Shown here: piece by piece, positions 58,125 to 64,000 of the stretch | Numbering within the stretch: the stretch's first letter is position 1 | Layout: the number at the start of each line of letters is the position of its first letter | Assembly: GCA_014529385.2 (NCBI GenBank) | Contig: CM043959.1 | Location: 52,391,753-52,455,752, forward strand | Origin: Adiantum capillus-veneris | Lineage: Eukaryota > Streptophyta > Polypodiopsida > Polypodiales > Pteridaceae | Length of the DNA: 64,000 bases | Reading direction: 5' to 3' | Program-made: the position numbers and the translations under genes | Notes under the pieces: model-generated | Told to the model about the DNA's origin: nothing | The model's database searches: none | What the model saw: the letters and a program-made list of their open reading frames with translations, nothing else

Positions 58125-60615
58125 AGCAGGCGCAAAAATTCTTTAGGCCTTAGAGGGCACCCCCATACAACCTCTAAATGCGGTTTTAGGGGGGGCCTCC
58201 AAAAAAATACAGGCTCTCGAGATTTTGTAAAGGTCCCTTGCCGAAATTTTCTCCCAAGAAATGTAAGGGGTGCTTCAACCACCCTCTACCTACATTATAC
58301 AAACACCTTTTCAACTTGCCATAGGAGGTCAAAGGTTACAAATAGGGTGTGTACTCTGAACCCTAACGTATAGGAGCCTTGGGACTTGGTTTTAAAGGGT
58401 ATATGGAGAGACACACACACACACACACACAAAGAAAAAAAAAAAATTGAAAGGGGCATTTTCTAAGATGCCAAATTAAAGGGCCTATGGGGAGCCCTCT
58501 TAAACATGCAAAGGAAAGTATTTGTGGTCGGCTATAGGAACTAGAGTCTCCGATCTAAAGATTGGCTTATGGCCTTTTAGCTCATTATAGGGTGATGAAG
58601 ACTATTCTAGCCGCTCTACCTCTCTGCTCTACCTCCTTCCTCTCATTAGGGCAAGGGTGAAGAGTTGAAAGTGACAAGAGAGGCATCTTAGACCTTGCCA
58701 ACTAGTCAAGTTTCCACCACATACCTACTAGCTCCTTTTTCCACTTCTATTAGCTCGAATCTTAATTGATTCCTTCTAAAGATTCGTTGATTCTTTTCAT
58801 GGCTCTCATATATAGAGTAAAAATCCCATAAGAGACTTGGAATCGAACTCAAGCCATTCAAGTAAAGGCTTTATCCATCTCCCCTAGCCATTCGTACCCA
58901 ATCATGTGCTTGTCTATTTTGTGATGATTTCACTATTAAAAAAACTTGATTGTGTGGCCTCTCTAGTCCTTGCTCTTCGTGGGGCCACGTGGCCATCGAT
59001 GTCACTAGCTCCTTGTCTCCCTCAAACGACTCACGTGTGGCCTCCTAGTTGTCTACTCATGCCATCGCCTACCACCTACCTTGCCGCTCCTCATGCCCTC
59101 ATCCGTCACTTGCCCTGCTACACGTCAGTTGCCCTATCTTTTCTCTTTCCTCCCCCATTTCCCTTCGGGCACCCTTCAAGTTCCCTTCTCGTTTTCCACA
59201 AGGTATCTATTCAGATATCCACTTATAAAACCACTCCTAAATTTGTACCCGCCTATTTGGCTTAACTAAAACTCCTCTCAAGTCTCATCTCTTTGCTTTT
59301 CGAGAGGGTATCTCTATAGATTTTCTCTAATTAAAGCCAATCCCAAAATTTGACCCACCTACAAATTTAAGTGAATACAAATAAGTACACATAGATTAAA
59401 CTCATGCAAAATTGTGCCATGACTTAATGCATGCCACTAGCTTAAATTTTACTCATTAAGATCTTTCTCGTAATGCATGCTGAAAGTTTACATAGGATAC
59501 CCTTTTGAATTCTACTAATTAAGATATTTCCCATATTACATAACATAATGGGGTTTGCCATGTGATAAACACCAACTTATAAGTTGTGAGAAGCTTAGCC
59601 ATTGTCAGAGAATCTAATACTTACTTTAGATTTAGCGAAATTTTAACTTATAAAAGGAAAGAGTTTTTTTAAAGAGAAATATTTAGAGGAAACTAGAGGT
59701 TGTGCCGAGCTGATTTCATTGCATATTTACAAATTAGAACATTAAAAATCATGCACATAATTCAAAGAGAATACAACAATCAAGATTGACGACTTGATGA
59801 GGACCGGATTTGCTTGGAGTCGGTCCCCCCTCCAAAAGGTCTTTGTATTATAATTCTCTCTCAAAGAGAGCTTTGATTAAAACGCAACTTGTGCTCTTGT
59901 AGAGCTTTTCTCGAAACAAGAAGATGGTATTCTTCAAGATTCCATGGTGTAAACATCCCAATGGGGAGAAAGAAGTGCGGGGTAAACGGTAGATGAGGGT
60001 GAAAAAAATATTTTTCAAGCAAGAGAATTTTTACTTTATATATGCTTACTCCATGGGGAATCTCTTAGCATAGCTTGGCATAATAGAGTAGTAGAAGATG
60101 AAGAGGAAGAAGGAGATCTTTCACTTGCTTGGATTTGCATCAATATCCAAGCTCTCGAGCATAGAGTTCGTCTCTAGAGCTCCCATGAGAGAGGGGGTGA
60201 GAGAGAGTTTGCTCGGCCACTTGTGGCAATTGAGAGTGTGTGAATGAGGGTGAAGAGGAAACAAAAATCCCAACGACCCCTTTCTTTTAATTCATGCAAA
60301 ATTTGCTAATAAACTTTAAATGGAATGCCTACAAGTTGTCTAATGAGAAGTAAACAACCAAAAATGCAACTTATGCATATTTAAACACTTGTCTACTCTT
60401 TGTAAGTGTACATACCACACACACTTGTTGAGTTCACACAAAGTGAGTATGTGTTACTTTGGACATGTGGCTTAGCCAAATAAGGAAGGACTGATCTAAC
60501 CTTATACTTTAGCTTCCCTTTCACTTATTAAAAATCATAAACTTATCCTTTGATTAACTAGTTCGGGTGCAAAACTTTTGCAAAAACCTTGGAGGCTTTA
60601 TGAAGTTGACTTGAG
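58125..60615. other. DEP1 upstream flank without recognisable genes
   Basis: 2.5 kb of AT-rich sequence. An (AC)n tract lies at 58410-58431. A short C/T-rich open frame near 58906-59265 shows no family resemblance. Confidence 0.5.
58410..58431. repeat. (AC)n, about 22 bp
   Basis: Pure AC dinucleotides. Confidence 0.92.
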
Positions 60616-62050
60616 CTACAGCCTATCTAGTAATATGGATTGATCATCTTGTCCTCTTTTGGGAGGAGGAATGTCATCCGTAAACGCATCTTGAAACTCA
60701 TTTAGGAAACTAGAGAATTCTAACTCCTCTTTAGGTTCATTTTTTATTTTAGGAACACATACATCTTTTTTAGACTCCTTGACAAAAACTATGTAACAAG
60801 AAAGAGAAGTTTTCATTACTTTGTCTAAAGCTTGAGTATGTACAAGTGATATAGTGTTGCCTGCACTATTAGAATCAAGTGCAACATCCTTGCCTCTATA
60901 GGAAAATAGAACTTTTCTTTCAGGAAACTTCATAGTGACAGCCATGCAATCAAACCATGGTGCCCCTAGGATAACATCTTCATGCTTGAGTGGAGGGATG
61001 AAGAAATCTTCTTACTTATCTACATACTTTTGAATAGACTCATATGGGGCCATCTTCAATCTTTGCCATTCTGTGAGAACTTTATCTTTGGTATCAGTTG
61101 CAAGGAATTGCAAGTGACGCTAGCACAAAACTGTTGCTTTTGTTATGCAAATTGTATCTTCTTGTATACAATGTCTTTAGATGTAACTTCCAAAACTTAT
61201 CCACATACTTTTAAATGGACTCATATGGGGCCATCTTCAAACTTTGCATTCTGTGAGAACTTTATCTTTGGCATCACTTGCAAGGAATTGCTTCATAATA
61301 GCAATCCACAAAACTTTCTTTGTCTTTGGAGCTTCACCTTGAGCATGTAGGCTTGGCCACCATTGACGGGCTAACTTTTGGAAATGCATACAAATATTTT
61401 GGAGCTTTGAAGATTCCATGAAATCTTCATCTCCAAAAGTCACATCGAATTTTTGGATAAAATCCAACAATTTATAGTTACTTCGAAGGTTCCATCATAG
61501 TAAAGAAAGTGATTTTCTTTCCTCCCTCCTTGAACTTTTTTAGCTTTTGTGACCACTTCCATGCCACATACCTCCTCTATTTACCCCTTATGTTTTCTCT
61601 CTTGGGTGGCAAGTTACTGTTCTCTGTGTCAGAAGATGGTGACGATGAAGAGGAAGAGGAAGAAGAAGGCGAGGATGGTGACCGCATTCTTCGCTTCCTC
61701 TTGCTTGGGTTTATTTCTCCCTTGTTCGATTTGCATGAGAGGGAGTGCTTGATGACTTCCTCTTCTTTTTGGGAGGGTAGGTGACCACCGTGCCTACCGT
61801 CTTCTTGGGGTAGCATCACTTTGAGAGGTAGCAGGGGTATCGCTTTCATACCTCTCCCTTGAAAGTTTGGGATGTACTTCTTCTTCTTGAATAGTTTGCA
61901 TTGGAGGTCCTTCTAGTCTCTCCTCTTCATAACCCAAAGAGATTCCTCTTTTTGAGGTCTCGCTAAGAGGCCTCACAAGGGCTCTCTATTCTTGGGCACT
62001 TGGGGAAACTTGAAGGGTTTCTTTGCTAATTTCTATTGTCATAGGATAGG
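60616..62050 (-). pseudogene. Ty3/Gypsy gag-pol remnant
   Basis: From right to left: an acidic, Ser-rich gag N-terminus (about 61577-61976); a gag block KFDVTFGDEDFMESSKLQNI then ARQWWPSLHAQGEAP (61237-61470); and a protease/RT junction SFLNEFQDAFTDDIPPPKRG then QDDQS (60616-60945), as in Gypsy pol where NEFxDVFxxxLPPxR precedes the RT. A 181-bp duplication lies within it. RT and LTRs are missing. Confidence 0.7.
61014..61290. repeat. Two-copy duplication, 181-bp offset
   Basis: ACATACTTTTGAATAGACTC at 61022 recurs as ACATACTTTTAAATGGACTC at 61203. Both continue with ATATGGGGCCATCTTCAA and end CAAGGAATTGC. Confidence 0.8.
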
Positions 62051-62346
62051 GAGCATTGCATCGCATTGTGCTCTCATACAAGAAGAGAATTAAAGAAGAT
62101 TTAATCCAATCAAAGAAATCAATTCACAAAAATCATGTTTTATGGGACCTTAGCAATTGTGTCTTTGTGCCAAAGGACACGAATTTTATTGACTTGCATG
62201 GAATTTTGATACGGTCATTAAGAAGTATCTATCACGATTGAAGTGGTTCCAAGTAGTGCGATTAACTCAAATTGACTAGATTGGAGGTCTCCATCATCTT
62301 AAGATTTTGGGGTCTAAATGGCTAGACCAGTTTAGGAAAATTAAGC

Positions 62347-62525
62347 ATGCTTGTCCAACAACAATGTTGATATAGGTGACCTCCATTGTGAGGCCAAGGG
62401 TGGCCGGGCATGGCCGAATGGGAATCGGCATGGAGGCTCTCCGTTTATAAATAGAGAGGATGGTTGGGTGTAAGTGAAGGTTCCTACCCTCAACTCTCAT
62501 ACTAGTATTAGAGCTAAGCTTAGCC
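62347..62525 (+). mobile_element. LTR-like block with PBS-like end
   Basis: TATA-like GTTTATAAATAGAGAGG (near 62447) is followed about 70 bp on by CTCTCATACTAGTATTAGAGCT, close to the usual LTR end plus TGGTATCAGAGC primer site but degenerate. Copia RT sequence starts only 60 bp further, so gag to integrase are deleted. Confidence 0.4.
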
Positions 62526-62587
62526 AGGGCGTGGAGGCTTTTGAAGGGTTCTCCTTGCATGCATACAAACCGTGAAGGAGAAGTATT

Positions 62588-63046
62588 ATGTGGTCAAGGA
62601 GGCTCAAGAGGCTATGGGCATGCACACTTATAGAGAATGACACATGGACTTTATGTGATTTGCGTCCTGGCAAAAAGGCCATTGCTACAAAGTGGGTTTA
62701 CAAGTTGAAACGCAAGCCGTATGGTGAGATCGATCGCCATAAGGCTCGACTTGTTGCAAAGGGTTATGCACAGCAAAAAGGCATAGATTATGAAGAGACT
62801 TTTGCTCCCACTTGTCGTATGACTACTGTGCGTTTTCTATGTGCATTGGCAGCTCATTTTGGTCGGGATGTACATCAATCAGATATTGTTACTGCTTTCT
62901 TGAATGGTGACATATTTGAGGAAGTTTATGTAACGCAGCCTCGCGGTTTTGTCATAAAAGGACAAGAGGACAAAGTGTGCAGATGTAAGAAGGCTTTGTA
63001 TGGGTTGAAGCAATCTCCTTGTGCTTGGTATGAGAAAGCTGAGTAG
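62588..63046 (+). pseudogene. Copia reverse transcriptase fragment
   Basis: [80 protein letters not shown] and [19 protein letters not shown] give the N-terminal RT of a Copia pol, stopping before the YVDD box at a TAG. The wording matches the Copia at 11.6-14.3 kb ([20 protein letters not shown]), so the two belong to one family. Confidence 0.85.
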
Positions 63047-63220
63047 CTATGATCAATGATTAGTCCTTCAATTTTTACAACCATAGAGTTATTGTAATAC
63101 ATTGAAAAAGGGATACCTTTGACATCAATGGCTTTAATGCAAAGAGGCTCTATAGTATCTACTCCGCATGGGGGAGGCTCGGTAGTATCTACTCCGCGTG
63201 GGGGAGACATTTTTGTCCAC

Positions 63221-63388
63221 ATGAGTTTGCATCTGTTTGATTTGGCAATGTGACATCTTTTATGTCTTCCTTGTACAATTCAAAATCGTAAGATAACTTC
63301 CCACATGAGTTTATATCTGTTTGATTTGGCACTGTGACATCTTTTATGTTTGCCTTGTACAATTCAAAATTCTCAGATAGCCTCCCAT
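63221..63388. repeat. Two-copy tandem duplication, 84-bp period
   Basis: ATGAGTTTGCATCTGTTTGA at 63221 recurs as ATGAGTTTATATCTGTTTGA at 63305. Both continue with TGTGACATCTTTTATGT and CCTTGTACAATTCAAAAT. Confidence 0.85.
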
Positions 63389-63702
63389 ATGCATGCAATA
63401 ATCTCTTTATGCAATTGTAAACAAACAAAATGGTTGGTATCGTATAACAATCTCTTTATGTAGCTCTAGCAATACAAAAAACTAATTTCATATTTGGACA
63501 ATCACAGCATTAGTTTTGGATTATTTCCTTGAATTGAATTGAGAGTCCATACTAGTGGCTTGTCAAGTTCAAGGCATATTAGGCTCCAGTGGATTAATGC
63601 TTTCGTATGGAAAAACAATCATTGTTACTTGGAGCATAGAACAACGAGAAAACCACCTTTCTAATAAACCCAAAGGGGTATTTCTCATTTGAAGAAGCAC
63701 AA

Positions 63703-64000
63703 ACAATTGTGGATCCAAAATATATATTTGATTTTAGCTGTGTTTTTATTGAAGTTGGCTCTTTATTAGATTGCAAATAATAAATGCAAGTTATTCCCCA
63801 ATCCAAAGCCAAAAGCAAACAAGTAAGTTAAAGTAAGAGAATGGGACTTACATTAGGCATATATAGACGAACAATTGTGGATTCTCTGGCTTTGTTGAGG
63901 AACTTGGCTCTTTATTAAATTGCAAATAGTAAATGCAAGTTATTCTCCAATCCAAAGCCAAAAGCTAATAAGTAAGTTAAAGAAAGAGAATGGAACTTAC
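63703..64000. repeat. Two-copy duplication (about 140-170 bp offset), running off the window
   Basis: ACAATTGTGGAT occurs at 63703 and 63871. TTGGCTCTTTATTA, AATGCAAGTTATTC and AATCCAAAGCCAAAAGC follow in both copies. Confidence 0.8.

Larger units (their letters stand above)
63047..64000. other. Flanking sequence with short tandem duplications
   Basis: AT-rich; no coding sequence recognised. Two duplications are listed separately. Near 63160-63206, GTAGTATCTACTCCGC is also doubled. Confidence 0.5.

Noticed and set aside
58906-59265. 119-residue plus-strand frame upstream of DEP1
   Set aside because: Low-complexity Pro/Ser/Leu composition from C/T-rich DNA; no homologous motif and no splice context.
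1-64000. CRISPR arrays, bacterial operons, phage or organelle DNA
   Set aside because: Spliced eukaryotic gene, plant retroelements throughout, and no regularly spaced short repeats other than microsatellites and the 48-bp coding minisatellite.

Overview
The window is nuclear DNA of a land plant, most likely a fern. The evidence is canonical GT-AG splicing, a plant-type fused DEP1 gene, very long introns packed with LTR retrotransposons and LINEs, long GA/CT microsatellites, and decayed PPR repeats with the wording NALIAGYAQQG and VFDELPMRDVV, which I associate with fern PPR expansions. The fern assignment is an inference; no rRNA, tRNA or organelle sequence was seen to test it.

Only one host gene can be supported as functional. 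It lies on the minus strand and runs through nearly the whole window: DEP1 (methylthioribulose-1-phosphate dehydratase / enolase-phosphatase, MtnBC fusion) of the methionine-salvage (Yang) cycle. Ten exons were located by hand: 57804-57987, 48981-49117, 48255-48350, 48032-48151, 16208-16297, 15824-16066, 6216-6371, 5872-6021, 5684-5785 and 5313-5422. Together they give 1,388 nt of uninterrupted, phase-compatible reading frame (462 codons plus 2 nt). The last roughly 50 residues lie beyond the left edge. The gene therefore spans at least 52.7 kb, with introns of 8.7 kb (intron 1), 31.7 kb (intron 4), 9.5 kb (intron 6) and more than 5.3 kb (intron 10). Almost everything else in the window is transposable-element material inside these introns.

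Layout from left to right. 1-4670 (intron 10): a LINE 5' part broken by an LTR element with a 1.19-kb LTR. 4.7-6.4 kb: DEP1 exons 10-7. 6.4-15.8 kb (intron 6): a foldback (MITE-like) element split by an 8.2-kb LINE, which is itself split by an internally deleted Copia element with a perfect CTTCA target duplication. 15.8-16.3 kb: exons 6-5. 16.5-38.2 kb (intron 4): a Russian-doll nest. A minus-strand Gypsy element with 1.14-kb LTRs contains a plus-strand chromodomain Gypsy (17754-34402, duplication ACATG). That contains a Copia element (21976-31870, duplication TAGTG), which contains a 4.4-kb insert carrying PPR debris and intron-containing pieces of a short-chain dehydrogenase gene. 38.3-46.1 kb: scrambled minus-strand LINE fragments. 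46.1-47.7 kb: an LTR element remnant with a 48-bp minisatellite. 48.0-49.1 kb: exons 4-2. 49.1-57.8 kb (intron 1): Gypsy remnants and a nearly full-length LINE. 57.8-58.1 kb: exon 1, 5' UTR and promoter. 58.1-64 kb: upstream flank with Gypsy and Copia remnants and short tandem duplications.

Every transposable element seen carries stops, frameshifts or deletions in this copy. The closest to intact is the Copia element at 21976-31870: its LTRs differ at about 7 of 192 positions and the pol part right of its insert has a single in-frame TAG.
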